From Plotosus lineatus (taxonomy: Eukaryota; Chordata; Actinopteri; Siluriformes; Plotosidae), in the NCBI GenBank assembly GCA_024760905.1, contig CM045735.1, forward strand, positions 31,878,249 to 31,942,248: a DNA stretch of 64,000 nt. The letters are read 5' to 3'. Every line of letters begins with the position of its first letter. The stretch's first letter is position 1. Shown piece after piece: positions 33,786 to 43,797 of this stretch. The translations under genes and the position numbers were made by a program. Under the pieces are notes generated by a model. That model was given only the letters and a program-made list of their open reading frames with translations. It ran no database searches and was not told the DNA's origin.

Positions 33786-34257
33786 ATAGAGAGAGACAGA
33801 TAGAGAGATAGAGATAGAGAGAGATAGAGAGAGACAGTGTTGTGTGTGTGAGAGAGAGAGAAAGAGATAGAGAGAGAGACAGTGTTTTTTTTTTCTGTGT
33901 GTGTGTGTGTGTATGGTCTGTTTTTGTCTCTGTATGATTACAGAAATGCACATATGCACCTGAAAAAATGTTTAATAATGGTTTAATTAATAAATATGTT
34001 AATAAAATGGTTTAATATGTTAATACAATGTTTAAATGGTTTAATAAATAATTTTCTTTTACTTTTAACACATATTTCACACATATTTCATACAAAATTG
34101 GTGTACTTTTTCAATTTTTAAAGGGTTTATGGGGTAGTCTTGGGAGCCTTGGAACGAATCACACGTTTTACATGTAAAATGCGCCTCTACTTACGATAAC
34201 TCCAGGTTACGAAAAAGGCTCTGGAACGGATTAATTTTGTAAGTAGATGGCCGACTG
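33506..34257. mobile_element. TA-flanked mariner/Tigger-type non-autonomous element
   Basis: The termini CAGTTGGCCCTCTACTTACG and (right, inverted) CAGTCGGCCATCTACTTAC are flanked by TA (33504-33505 and 34258-34259). Subterminal motifs 'CCAGGTTACGAAAAA' occur near both ends. It has a (GT)n(GA)n microsatellite inside and no transposase. Confidence 0.88.
33711..33912. repeat. (GT)n(GA)n compound microsatellite
   Basis: About 36 GT units, then GA-rich and GATA-like units interrupted by short GT runs. Confidence 0.94.
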
Positions 34258-34711
34258 TAATATAAAATGAAAACTGATAACTCACTGAATTTGGTCCACC
34301 TTATCTGTAGCAGGACTGTTCACAACACTCATATACTTATTAATTGCTTAACAATTTCCCCTCCAAGCCACCGCAATGTATATTCTCAGGCTTTTCTTGT
34401 TGTTAATATAGCATGCCATTGAATTTAAACAGTCTCAATACAAAGTTAAATTCCTGTTACTGGAGGAATTTCTTTAGGTTCTTCAAGTAAACATACACAG
34501 GTGTATTGCTGGAGGGATCCTTCGCATGTCTTCAGACATTTCTTTTGGACAAAACAGTTCTAGGGACTCATTGAGAGGAACTACCTCCTGGGAAGCTTCC
34601 CAGACAACAGCACAACCTAAAGGGCTTTTTCTGTTTCATTCACACAGCCTGTAGGAATGCTGGGTTTGATGTATGGTGTCGTGCATTAGTGCATTTGATG
34701 ATCATATTTCG

Positions 34712-35055
34712 GGCAGTGGTGGCCCGGTGGTACGGTGCTGGATTACTGATCCTAAGGTTTGGGGTTCAAGTCCCACTGTCAACAGTTGTCCCTGCTGACT
34801 CCCCCCCCAGTGCAGCTAACTGGGTTATCAAAGGCCGGCCATGTTTCTCACTGTTTATGGTGAAAGGGATGTAAAAGAACCATTGCTGACTTTCATAAAG
34901 AGTGGGATGCATAGTCGTCAACATGTTTCTGTCCTGCAATGGCCTGGTGAGCTGTCCAGGGTGTACTCTGCCCTCACGCAGAGTCAGCTAAGAGGAGCAC
35001 AAGCATCCCTGTAACCCTAATTAGGATTAAGTAGTTTAGAAAATGAATGAATGAT
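34712..35055 (+). mobile_element. SINE family S1b (L2-like tail)
   Basis: Head 'GTGGCCCGGTGGTACGG' with 'GGGTTCAAGTCCCACTG'. The body runs to 'CATGTTTCTGTCC', then the L2-like tail starts 'TGCAATGGCCTGGTGAGC' and ends 'AGAAAATGAATGAATG'. Confidence 0.88.
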
Positions 35056-35151
35056 CATATATCTTTGAATGTGCGGCTTGTCCACCACTGTCCTTGTATT
35101 GCTGTTAAAAACAGCAAGCAAGCAACAATATTTATGACTCAAGGTTCCTCT

Positions 35152-35430
35152 TGTGGACAGCATGGTGGCATAGTGGGACGCACATCTGCTTCACAGCAAG
35201 AAGGTTCACCTAATGTTTGCATGGATTTCCTCTGTTTACACTGGTTCCCTCCCACAGTCCAAAGACATGTATATTAGGCGAATAGGCTGTTCCAAATTGC
35301 CTGTAGTTGTATGTGTGTTGGCCTGGCCTGGTGTGTTCTGCCTGCGCCAAGAGTCAGCTGAGACAGGCCCCAGCCTCCCTGTGACACTAATAGGACTAAA
35401 CGGTTTGGCAAATGAGTGAGTGAGGAAGGT
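35152..35430 (+). mobile_element. SINE family S2
   Basis: 'GGACAGCATGGTGGCATAG' head, 'TGGTTCCCTCCCACAGTCC' body, and a tail with 'GTCAGCTGAGACAGGCCCC' ending in GAGTGAGTGAGG. Confidence 0.85.
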
Positions 35431-35565
35431 CCTCTTGAGAAGACACTAGGTCCCTACCTTGAAATCCATTAAAATAGCACTCTATAAACTGACCTCTGTC
35501 AGTTCCTCGGTTGAGGACACTCACAAAAATGGGATCGATCCTCCAACATCTTCAAGAACTTTGTG

Positions 35566-35835
35566 TCAGCTGTGGCCATGAACCATTAGGTTAGAGAAGT
35601 AGGTACGGAACCTAAAGGTTGCTGGCTCAATTACTGAACTTGCAGGGAAAATGCTGGGTGGTGGGGGAATGAGCAGCACCTTCCCTTCCTCCACATTCAT
35701 GGCTGAAGTGCCGTTGAGCAGAGCACCTAAGTCCCAACTGCTCCATGGGTGCTCTAAATTGTAGCAGGCCACTGCTCTCTCTGTGTGTGTGTGTGTGTGT
35801 GTGTTCACTTTGGATTGGATAAATGCAGAGACAAT
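35566..35835 (+). mobile_element. SINE family S4, tRNA-headed
   Basis: 'CAGCTGTGGCCATGAACC' head, 'GTTGCTGGCTCAATTACTG', 'GAATGAGCAGCACCTTCC', ending with a short (GT)n and 'CACTTTGGATTGGATAAATG'. Confidence 0.82.
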
Positions 35836-35934
35836 CATTTCCTTTGTGGGATTAACCTAGTATAGCAAAATAAAAATGTTCACCTGGTTTATTATTCCAA
35901 TAATTCCATCAGAAACAAAGAACAATTTATTTAC

Positions 35935-36262
35935 ACTCACTCACTCATTTGCCAAACAGCTTAATCCTATTAGGGTGATGGGAAAGCTATAGAGCATCTC
36001 AGTCATCACTAGACAGCTCTCAAACCAACGCAAGCCAGCACATGCTAAACCATTCACACACACTCCTAGGGAAACTTTAGAACAGGCAATTACCCTAACA
36101 TGCCATTCTTTAGGCTGTAGGAGGAAACCAGAAAAGCAGGAGGAAACCAAACCATACACAAACAACCAAACTTCATACCGAAAAACACCCAAACCGATGA
36201 TTTGAACCCAGAACCTTCTTGCTATGAGGCAGGCATGCTAAGCACTCTGCCCGATGTAGAGC
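35935..36262 (-). mobile_element. SINE family S2
   Basis: Minus orientation: tail 'CACTCATTTGCCAAACAGC' at the left; head with 'GATTTGAACCCAGAACC' at the right. Confidence 0.83.
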
Positions 36263-36449
36263 CATTTTGTGGTTGCCAATTATTGCGTTTTAACTTGATA
36301 CTGGACAAAAAGTAATTTGATTATTTTGTCCCTTGTACAAAACTGGAAAGAGATAAATAAATGTATCCCAGGTAAAAAAAAAAAAAAAGTAATATAAAAT
36401 GTAAAAATCTTGTATTTTCTGTTTAATAAACTATCCACTGGTTGAAACA

Positions 36450-36800
36450 CTTTCATTCATTAATTGTTTAAGCTGCTTAATCCTAATTACAGTTGTGTGG
36501 GAAGCTGATACTCATCTCAGTCGGCTCTGGATGAAGGAAGGGTATACCCTGGACAGCTCACCAGGCCATCACAGGACCAAGATACACAACCATTCACACC
36601 TAGGGATGATTTTGAACCACCAAATAGCCTACTGTACACGAAATGTGAGAGGAAACCAGAATCTCCAGAAGAAACCCACACAAGCACATGAAGAACATGC
36701 AAACACCACTCAGAAAGGCTTGAGCCCAGGAATCGAACCCAAGCCTTCTTGCTGCAAGGCGCATGCACTAATTACTGCACCTCAGTGCCACCAGGGGTCA
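36450..36800 (-). mobile_element. SINE family S2
   Basis: Minus orientation: tail at 36452-36520; head with 'GGAATCGAACCCAAGCC' at 36730-36790. It ends about 40 bp from unc5d exon 4. Confidence 0.83.
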
Positions 36801-36840
36801 CTGCATTTTTCTGTTGTTGTTGTTTATTTGTTTTTCTTAC

Positions 36841-36944
36841 CTCTGCTTGTGGTACTCCCTCTGGAGGACGGCAGTGGAGGACAATCATACCTTTGATCGG
36901 TATCTCTGTTCCTTGCGGCTCCTGTTCAAAGTTCTTCCTTAGGT
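36841..36944 (-). CDS. unc5d: UNC5D exon 4: first half of the second Ig domain
   Basis: Encodes the linker and first strands of Ig2. The reading is '[18 protein letters not shown]', then '[16 protein letters not shown]', with the Ig2 cysteine in 'LHC'. '[14 protein letters not shown]' is the form I recall for UNC5D and separates it from UNC5A, B and C. The acceptor TTTTAG|AC completes a Tyr codon with the last T of exon 3 (phase 1). The donor GCAGAG|GTAAGA is phase 0. The 104-nt size fits two bases plus 34 codons. It is separated from exon 3 by only 1.5 kb and from exon 5 by 21 kb of repeat-rich intron. Confidence 0.95.
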
Positions 36945-37384
36945 CTAAAACACACGAGACACACGCACACTATTACAATACCCTCACTTACATGTTACGA
37001 TTTCCCTCATATAAGAATAAAATACTTACCTTTTTATTCAATTGTTTGTTTGTTTACCAAGTTAAACATGTAAGCTTCTCTTTGTTTCAAAGTAATGATA
37101 TGCAATATATAATATAATCACAAAGCCCAATATAAGGAAAACCTGTTTAACTACTCATCACTAAATAATCTAATTAACAAAAATGGCGATGCAATATGTA
37201 AGTAGCATGTAGATATCATCCTGTGGCTTCAGCTCAAGTTCACAACAAAGAATCAGAACGGGTAAAAGTGATTTGAGTGGGTCTATTTTTTATTTTTTTT
37301 ATTTTTATTTTTTTAGGAAAAATCATTCTGCCCTTTACAGCATTTCAGAATGCACATCTTATTGAGTCATGAGGCAGATGGGTT

Positions 37385-37645
37385 ACAACAGCAGAGGTCC
37401 ACTTCAAGATACACTCTTTAAGCCAAAACCGGTGCAGGCTCACCAAAACTGGAAGCCAATCACTAGAAAAATTAAACCTTTCTGAAGAATTTCTGCAGAT
37501 TTATGAATGCCACAGCCTCTATGTGCATCTATTCAAGGCCACAATTAACCCATTCTCTAATGGCTACTTCAAGCATAAGAATGCACCAGGATCTCAAATG
37601 AATGTTTCAACATCTTGTGGAATCTGAGTAGTGTTCACTGAGTGT
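37385..37645 (+). mobile_element. Tc1-like transposase relic
   Basis: 'GAATGCCACAGCCTCTATG', 'CTAATGGCTACTTCAAGC' and 'TTTCAACATCTTGTGGAATC' match the 3' half of fish Tc1-like transposase genes as I recall them. Most of the sequence between the last two is missing, so this is an internally deleted relic in intron 3. Confidence 0.7.
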
Positions 37646-37799
37646 ATGGTCGCTATCTCTGTCTGTCTGCCTATCCGTCTCTCCATTTTTCTTCTAGGAT
37701 AATTTAGTACATGACTTAATTCATGTGTTCTTCACCTACAAAAATTTCATCCTTACTGAAGCACCCCCAGATCACCCATCCCCAACAAATTTCACAACG

Positions 37800-38200
37800 G
37801 GTGTGAGGCAATATGACGTTTAAACACCTTCAAGTCTGTGCATAACCTTCAGATGACTCGTCAGAGAAAAGCACCTTGCCCCAGTCTTATTTATTCAAAT
37901 TCTTACAGTCTTTAATAAACTTCAGCCAGCTCTTTTTTGCTTCTCATTGATGAAGGTTTTCCTAGCTTGGCATGACTTCAATCCTGACCAGAGGAACCGG
38001 TTTCACGATGTGCTTTCAGTGCACTTATCCCCCCAACTGCCATTTACCATTTTTGAGGTCATGTAATGTTATCCTACAATTGTTGAGAAACAATTGAAGG
38101 GGTTGATTATCATCCTGGTCAGTACAGAGTCGTTTTTGTTCCCACCAGGATGCAACTTTGTTGTCCCCAACGTCTGCTACTTAAATGTAGCCTCTAAAAC
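37800..38200 (-). mobile_element. Possible DNA transposon relic
   Basis: 'CCTTCAAGTCTGTGCATAACC' and 'AATTGTTGAGAAACAATTGAA' suggest a transposon relic adjoining the Tc1-like piece. No intact frame; weak call. Confidence 0.4.
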
Positions 38201-38416
38201 TTTGAAGATAAAAGTAACCTGAATTCTAGCTGTGTCACTCTGTCAGTAAAGGTAAAATTGAATGCTTTTTCTTCACACAAACCTTTTTCATTTTTTTTAA
38301 CTCTTCTGGAATTAATTTTTAATGTTGTGGAAAAATATTATAAAAATTGCTTGCAAACACACCCTTTCCTATCTTCTAAACTAATACCAATAAAACTGAT
38401 GTGCAGAGAGACTGAC

Positions 38417-38560
38417 ATGCGATGCGGACTGTAGCTTTGCGGCTCTTAGATGTTCCCAGGTGGCTCCAAGCCACACACAGACACCAGTAATCCTCTGGAC
38501 CATGAAAATCTTCCACTTGCTGCCGAGAGACATTTATCATCACTTCACGAATCTTCAGAC
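38417..38560 (-). CDS. unc5d: UNC5D exon 3: second half of the first Ig domain
   Basis: Encodes the C-terminal half of Ig1, the domain that contributes to ligand binding in UNC5 receptors. The reading is '[19 protein letters not shown]', '[19 protein letters not shown]', '[10 protein letters not shown]'. '[12 protein letters not shown]' and '[11 protein letters not shown]' agree with UNC5D. The two cysteines in 'WCLC' pair with those of exon 2 in this family. The acceptor is CTCCAG|GT (phase 1), with a (TC)n microsatellite as polypyrimidine tract. The donor is CAT|GTCAGT, a weak site with T at -1 and C at +3, but phase and homology (Tyr codon with exon 4) force it. The 144-nt exon is symmetric (1-1), so skipping would keep the frame. 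Confidence 0.95.
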
Positions 38561-38563
38561 CTG

Positions 38564-38582
38564 GAGAGAGAGAGAGAGAGAG
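38564..38582. repeat. (GA)n microsatellite at the exon 3 acceptor
   Basis: About 9.5 GA units. On the gene strand this is (TC)n directly before the CCAG acceptor of exon 3. Confidence 0.95.
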
Positions 38583-38784
38583 ATGGGTAACATCAATGTA
38601 GCTTTTCAACAGATTTCATTTTCAAAGTATCGGTACCGTCTTTCTGATGTGGATGAAATATGCCGGAAAGCATTTTCATCATTTTTAATTTCTGCCTAAT
38701 CATAGGTAATGGGGGCATTGCATCTTAGTTTTCATTTGCTACTGATCCACATCCACCCCAATCCTGACAAGGCTAAACCAATTA

Positions 38785-39897
38785 CAGTGGTATCTCGACT
38801 TACGAGTGCCCCTAATAACGAATTTTCAATGATACGAGTTTCAATCCCACCAAAAATCTGCTCCATCGAACGAGCAAATTTTCTACTTACGAGCTCTGCT
38901 GGGGAAATGGCCTTTGTTGATTAGCCTTGTATTCTTCCACGTGTATTCAAAACACAGTGAGAGTACCACTGCCATCTAGTGTAGAAGATGCACAATCACA
39001 CTTATAAGGCTGGTCCACCAGTATGTTAAAAAAGCATGTTAGTAGCGGCATTTGTCACGTGTATGCGCATAAAAGTTTTTCTTTTTTTGTGGTTCGGATT
39101 TTGTGACTTTAGTCTTATTTTTTATTGAAACCCAGTGTTTCTAAGATGGGTCGTAAGAAGGTGACTGACGTATTCAAGAGGAGAAAATCAATTTCTCTTG
39201 AAACAAAGCTTGAAATCATAGATAAACATGAAAAATGAGTCCACATGGCCAATCTGTGTAAGGAGTATGGGAAGAATGCATCGACCATCTGTACAATTCT
39301 CAAACAGAAGGCCATGTTGAAGAGTGTTAAACCAGCAAAAGGGGTTACTATTTTATCTAAGGAAAGATCAGGACTCAATGATGAGATGGAGACGCTTCTC
39401 CTATTGTGGATCAAGTCGAAAGAGATCAACGGCGATGAGAGTGCAACCAAGCAGCAGAAGACAAGTGATCAAAATTACTGAAGTGAAATAAAATGGTTAA
39501 AATCCCAAAATTTAAATAAATAAATAAATAAATAAATAAAAAGTAAAAAAAAAATAGTAGTGTAAGTTAATGGTAAGTTCTATCCTTAAGTTCAGACACA
39601 CTTACTGTATTGTTTAGTGATTTATTGTTTATTCTTGTTTCATTGCTATTTATTGTTAATTACAGTTTTAATGTACATGTGTTATTATTGTGAAATGTTT
39701 ATTGCTACATGTTTATCTTAAATTTATTACATCAAAAATACATGTTTGTGTCAAGTTATATGAGTTTAGGAGGGAGTTGGAACGGATTAATTGGCTTTCT
39801 ATTGTTTCCTATGGGAATCTTTGTTTCATCTAACAAATGTTTCAACTTACGAGCTCTCCCACGGAACGGATTTATTTCATAAGTCGAGATACCACTG
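38785..39897 (+). mobile_element. Tigger (pogo-like) DNA transposon, internally deleted
   Basis: Termini CAGTGGTATCTCGACTTACG and its inverted counterpart at the right end are flanked by TA duplications (38783-38784 and 39898-39899). The 1113-bp copy encodes only the start of a transposase (next entry). Related non-autonomous copies lie at 20696-21455 and 22349-23231. Confidence 0.92.
39146..39481 (+). pseudogene. Tigger transposase, N-terminal fragment with a stop
   Basis: From ATG at 39146 the frame reads 'MGRKKVTDVFKRRKSISLE', then 'TKLEIIDKHEK', a stop at 39236-39238, then 'MANLCKEYGKNASTICTIL'. This is the CENP-B/pogo N-terminal helix-turn-helix that binds the element's ends. The frame ends at 39481 after about 111 codons. 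The DDE catalytic domain is missing, so this copy cannot move itself. Confidence 0.9.
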
Positions 39898-39899
39898 TA

Positions 39900-40370
39900 C
39901 TTAAGACCATGTGCATGTATAAAACCCCAGATTTAGTTATGTCAAAAGGAGGCATTGGTATTCCAAAGTATTTTTTTTTTCTTAGTATTTTCATAGTGTA
40001 GTCTCTGATATTTGGTTTACTATGTAGTACTTGTCAAATTAAACTGCATGTACATATTTCAACTTGTTTTTAATGTGTTTGTTTGCCACTGACCTTAAAC
40101 TTTAGTTGCCTTATTCCGAGATTGCCTAATATTTGGATTTTTTACCCTGTACTTTACTGAACTATTTTATCTGCAACTGCATCCAGCCTCACTCCCACAT
40201 TCATAACAGATTTTCAAATCAAAGGTAAAACTCAAGACGTTTGGTCAGTCTATTTTTATTAACATGTATCCATTAGCATTAGTAGAAAATGGAAGCTTCC
40301 ATTTTATATGATTCATTAAATCATTAAATGTGCTTGTATGTCTCAGATCAGAGGACCGTAGGATATATAT
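39900..40370. other. Intron 2, no recognised element
   Basis: No gene or repeat recognised. Confidence 0.5.
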
Positions 40371-40374
40371 ATGT

Positions 40375-40563
40375 GGATAGGGCGCAGGATCGCTGATACT
40401 AAGGTTGGGGGTTCGAGTCCCCACAGGGTTGCCAGTGTCCCCCCCCAGTGCAGCTAATTGGGTTATTAAAGGTGGGCCATGTCTCCCACTGTCTGTGGTG
40501 TGAGGCATGTAAAAGAACCATTGCTGACTTTCATCAAGAGTAGGCTGCATAGCCATCAGCGTT
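40375..40563 (+). mobile_element. SINE family S1, 3' truncated
   Basis: Head with 'GGGCGCAGGATCGCTGATAC' and 'GGGGGTTCGAGTCCCC', then the body to 'AGCCATCAGCG'. Both alternative tails are absent. Unrecognised sequence follows to about 40835. Confidence 0.82.
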
Positions 40564-40844
40564 TCTAACTGGGAGTCGGACTCCCCCAAGGCAGTTTGTT
40601 CATAGCAATGTTCTGTTAACTTCTGCAGCGGCATTGGATCCCAGTTGTATTGGCTTCTGCCCTTTGGTTGGCACTGAGAGGGGGGGACTTGATTCTTGGG
40701 GAACAGCTTGTCTTCCATTCTTCCTACCCAGGCTCTGCGTACTGTATAGCGTATCACCAGCTGGGATACCAGCCAGAGTGCAGCTCCATAGCCCTTTGAA
40801 ACTGACGGAGGCCTGCTATTAGCACATGTCATCTTTTTATTTGT

Positions 40845-40992
40845 CTTGAAAGCAATGCCTCACAGCAAGAAGATCCTGAGTTCATATCCCAGGCACGGAC
40901 ATTTGTGTGTGGGTTTCTTATGGGTTCTCCAGTTTCATCCCCAGTTGAAAAACATGCAGGCTGATAGGCTTTTCCATATTGCCTGTCAGTGT
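40845..40992 (+). mobile_element. SINE family S2, 5' half, split by the Gypsy insertion
   Basis: 'CTCACAGCAAGAAGATCCTG', 'GGGTTTCTTATGGGTTCTCC' and 'TAGGCTTTTCCATATTGCC' are S2 sequence. It stops with AGTGT at 40988-40992, the target duplication of the Gypsy element. The other half starts at 45676. Confidence 0.85.
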
Positions 40993-41355
40993 TGTGACAT
41001 AATGAACTTTCAGCTGGACCCAGAATGCAGGAGACAGTGTGGGATGAATACAGAGACGATTTATTATTCCCAGGGGAAGCAAACACAAAAACTTTAAGTA
41101 CTGGGGAATTACGGAGTGGAAACTGGTCGAGCACGAAGCTGAAACCAGGAGCCCGAGAAATCACAGGGACGCAGGGACGTGAAGCGAGACAATCTTCTGG
41201 CACCGTGGTGAAGGCGAGTGGGATCAGGTGTGCGCTCTGCAATCTGCCTGCATATGTTAGCCACGCCCCTCAGCCGAAACCTGCAGTGCTGGAGAGAAAC
41301 CGAGTTAGAACAGAGTCGCCAAAGTCAAAGTCCACCAAACACACAGAACATAACA
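40993..41355 (-). repeat. Gypsy 3' LTR, 363 bp
   Basis: Bounded by TGTTATGT at 41355 and GTCACA at 40993 on the minus strand. It is similar to 45310-45675. A purine-rich 'GGGAGGGGTAC' directly precedes it in element sense and is the likely polypurine tract. Confidence 0.9.
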
Positions 41356-41394
41356 GTACCCCTCCCAATGGGCGCCACCTGGTGCCTGACCAGG

Positions 41395-43620
41395 CTTGTC
41401 CGGGAACATGCTGTAGAACTCTGACAGCAGGTCAGGGTCCAGGATCAGGGACCAAGGGATCCAGGAGAGTTCCACGGGGCCATACCCCTCCCAATCCACC
41501 AGGTACTGGAAGCCGCGACCCCATCTGCACACATCGAGTATATGGTTGACCGTATAAGCCAGGTGTCCATCAACCAGCTCGAGGGAGGGGGCAGGGGGTT
41601 GGTAGGAGTATGAAGGGGGCTTTCTGCCACGCCTTTCACCAGGGATATGAAGAAAACTGGATGTACTTTGAGAGCCGCTGGGAGCTTCAGCTGGACAGCA
41701 CTGGGGTTTATGACATGCTTGATGGTATAATGGCCAAAGTACTTAGGAGCCAACTTTTTGGAATCAGCTTAAAGGAGCAGGTCTCTGGAGGAGAGCAAAA
41801 CCTGTTGTCTGACTTTGTAGGCCGGCGGTGTCCAGTGGCGATCAGCGATCCCCTGATTCCAGGCTGCTGACCTCTCGAGGGTGACGCGAGCTTCCTTCCA
41901 CACCTGGCGTGCTCTGCTGAAGTGAGCCTGGACTGAGCGGCCAGCCACATCGGTCCCTTGACTGGGGAACAGAAGGGGCTGAAAACCGTTCACGACCATA
42001 AAGGGGGACATAACAGTTGCAGCGCAGACCAGAGAGTTGTGAGTATTCGACCCATGGCAAGTGTGTAGACCAGAAGGCTGGGAGCTGGGAGGCAACACAA
42101 TGCAGGAAGGGCTCTTGGCTTTGATTGGCTCGTTCCTCTTGGCCACTGGATTGTGGGTAGTAGCTGGAGGTCAAGCTGCTGGAGATTCCCAGGGTGTCAC
42201 AGAATGCTTTTCATACCCTGGACGCGAACTGGGGAACAGTGTCTTGGGGAATCCCATGAAGGCGAAACATATTTTGGATTACCAGGACAGCAATTTCCAT
42301 GGCCGATCTGATCTTGGGCAGAGGAATGAAATGGCCCACCTTTGAGAAGCAGTCCACAATGGTTAGGATGATGATTTTACCTTCCGATGGGGATAGACCT
42401 GTGATGAAGTCCATGGCAATGTGCGACCACGGGCGATGAGGAATGGGCAAGGGTTGGAGGAGGCCCACTGACATGAGGGTAAAGTTGAATCTCCCCAGGT
42501 AGAGAGAACATCGTGCCTGACAGGAGTTCAACCTCTTGGCCGTAAGGCGGTAAGACAGATTCTTGTGGTCCATCCAAACAATGAAGGGGTGCAAAGCTCC
42601 TTCCAACCAGTGCCACCACTCTTGAAGCATCAGGACCACTGCCAGTAGCTCATATTTTCCCATGTTGTAATTCTGTTCCGCTGGGGGTCAGGTGATGGGA
42701 GAAGAGTACGCACGGCTGCAGTTTCTGGTCTGTTGGGCAGCTCTGGGAGAGGACAGCCCCCACCCCAAGTCTGAGGCATCCACATCCACCACGAACTGCA
42801 GTGTGAGGTCCGGGTGGATCAGCAAGGGTGCGTTGATGAATTTAGCTTTTAGTTTGTCAAATTCCATCTGAGCACTAGGGGACCATTCGAAGGGTGTCTT
42901 GACTGACGTTAGTTGCGTGAGGGGGGCCTGCTAGGTGACTATAGTCCTGTATGAACCTTCTGTAAAAGTTGGCAAACCCCAGAAACCTCTTTCGCTGGAA
43001 CTGGCCACTCTGCCACCGCCTTCACCGTCTCCGGATTTAGTTTTAACTGCTCCTTTTCCATGATGTACCCTAGGAAGGAGATTGTGGAGACATGAAACTC
43101 AAATTTCTCAGCTTTGATGTACAATCTGTTCTCTAGGAGCCTCTTTAGGACCATTCTTACATGACGGACATGCTTGTCGTGGTATTACTTGGGAGGGTAC
43201 GGCAACCAGTAGGCAGTGTTGGTGGCAATAGTCACTCCAACTGCATATGGTGAGTGTGGACCAGTCTATGTGGGGTTATGGGTTTGTAGCCAAGGCAACC
43301 CCAACACCATGGGAGTGAGGGGGCAGAAATAACCAACAGTTCAAAAAAACTCCTGGTGGTTACCAGACAGGCTCTGTTTTGTACGTGACACGAGCAATGA
43401 GTCTATGGCTACCGCTTCTTTAGGGATTTCGAGTTTCTGTACTGGGAGGTGATGGAGCTTAACTAGAAATTGTCATCGGTGCCTGAGTCAATGGATACTT
43501 CAACTGAGTGGGTTTGATGTGCTGAGTGCAGCATGCCTCGAACCTGAAGGTGCTTCCCAGGAATTGAGGCAGATCGACGTGTCAGCACATCTCTCCTGGC
43601 TGGTGAACCTGGCACCGCTG
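41395..43620 (-). pseudogene. Gypsy pol remnant: protease, RT end, RNase H, integrase, chromodomain
   Basis: Minus-strand pieces in several frames. A protease-like 'VLGLPWLQTHNP' is near 43310. 'KFEFHVSTISFLGYIM' (RT C-terminal connection) is at about 43095. '[13 protein letters not shown]'-like RNase H is near 42770, continued by 'WMDHKNLSY' near 42575. The integrase core has 'AMDFITGLSPSEG' (first Asp), a damaged second-Asp region 'PQDTVPQFAS', and 'GQEERANQ' with the Glu. '[16 protein letters not shown]' is the chromodomain. The RT catalytic core and the integrase zinc finger are missing. Stops and shifts between the pieces make it non-functional. Confidence 0.9.
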
Positions 43621-43797
43621 GACACTAAGCAAGGTAATGACCTTTCTCAGCACAGTGAATGCAGAGGCGGTTGGCCAGCTGCCGGTGTCTTTCTTCCAAT
43701 GATAGCTTGGTGTGGCCAGGCTGCATGGGCTTGTGGTGCTCACCTTTAGTCAGTGGAAAAGAGTCCACGGAGGTTTGGGATGAGGTGGCGTTGGTCA
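43621..43797 (-). pseudogene. Gypsy gag C-terminal remnant with zinc knuckle
   Basis: The minus strand encodes 'LANRLCIHCAEKGHYLA', with the C-x2-C-x4-H spacing of a retroelement zinc knuckle. It is cut at 43797 by the RTE insertion. The rest of gag is absent. Confidence 0.85.

Noticed and set aside
43659..43797. Start of an apparent 376-codon protein before the RTE RT
   Set aside because: The first 46 codons are Gypsy gag sequence read on the wrong strand; the frame is open by chance across the junction.
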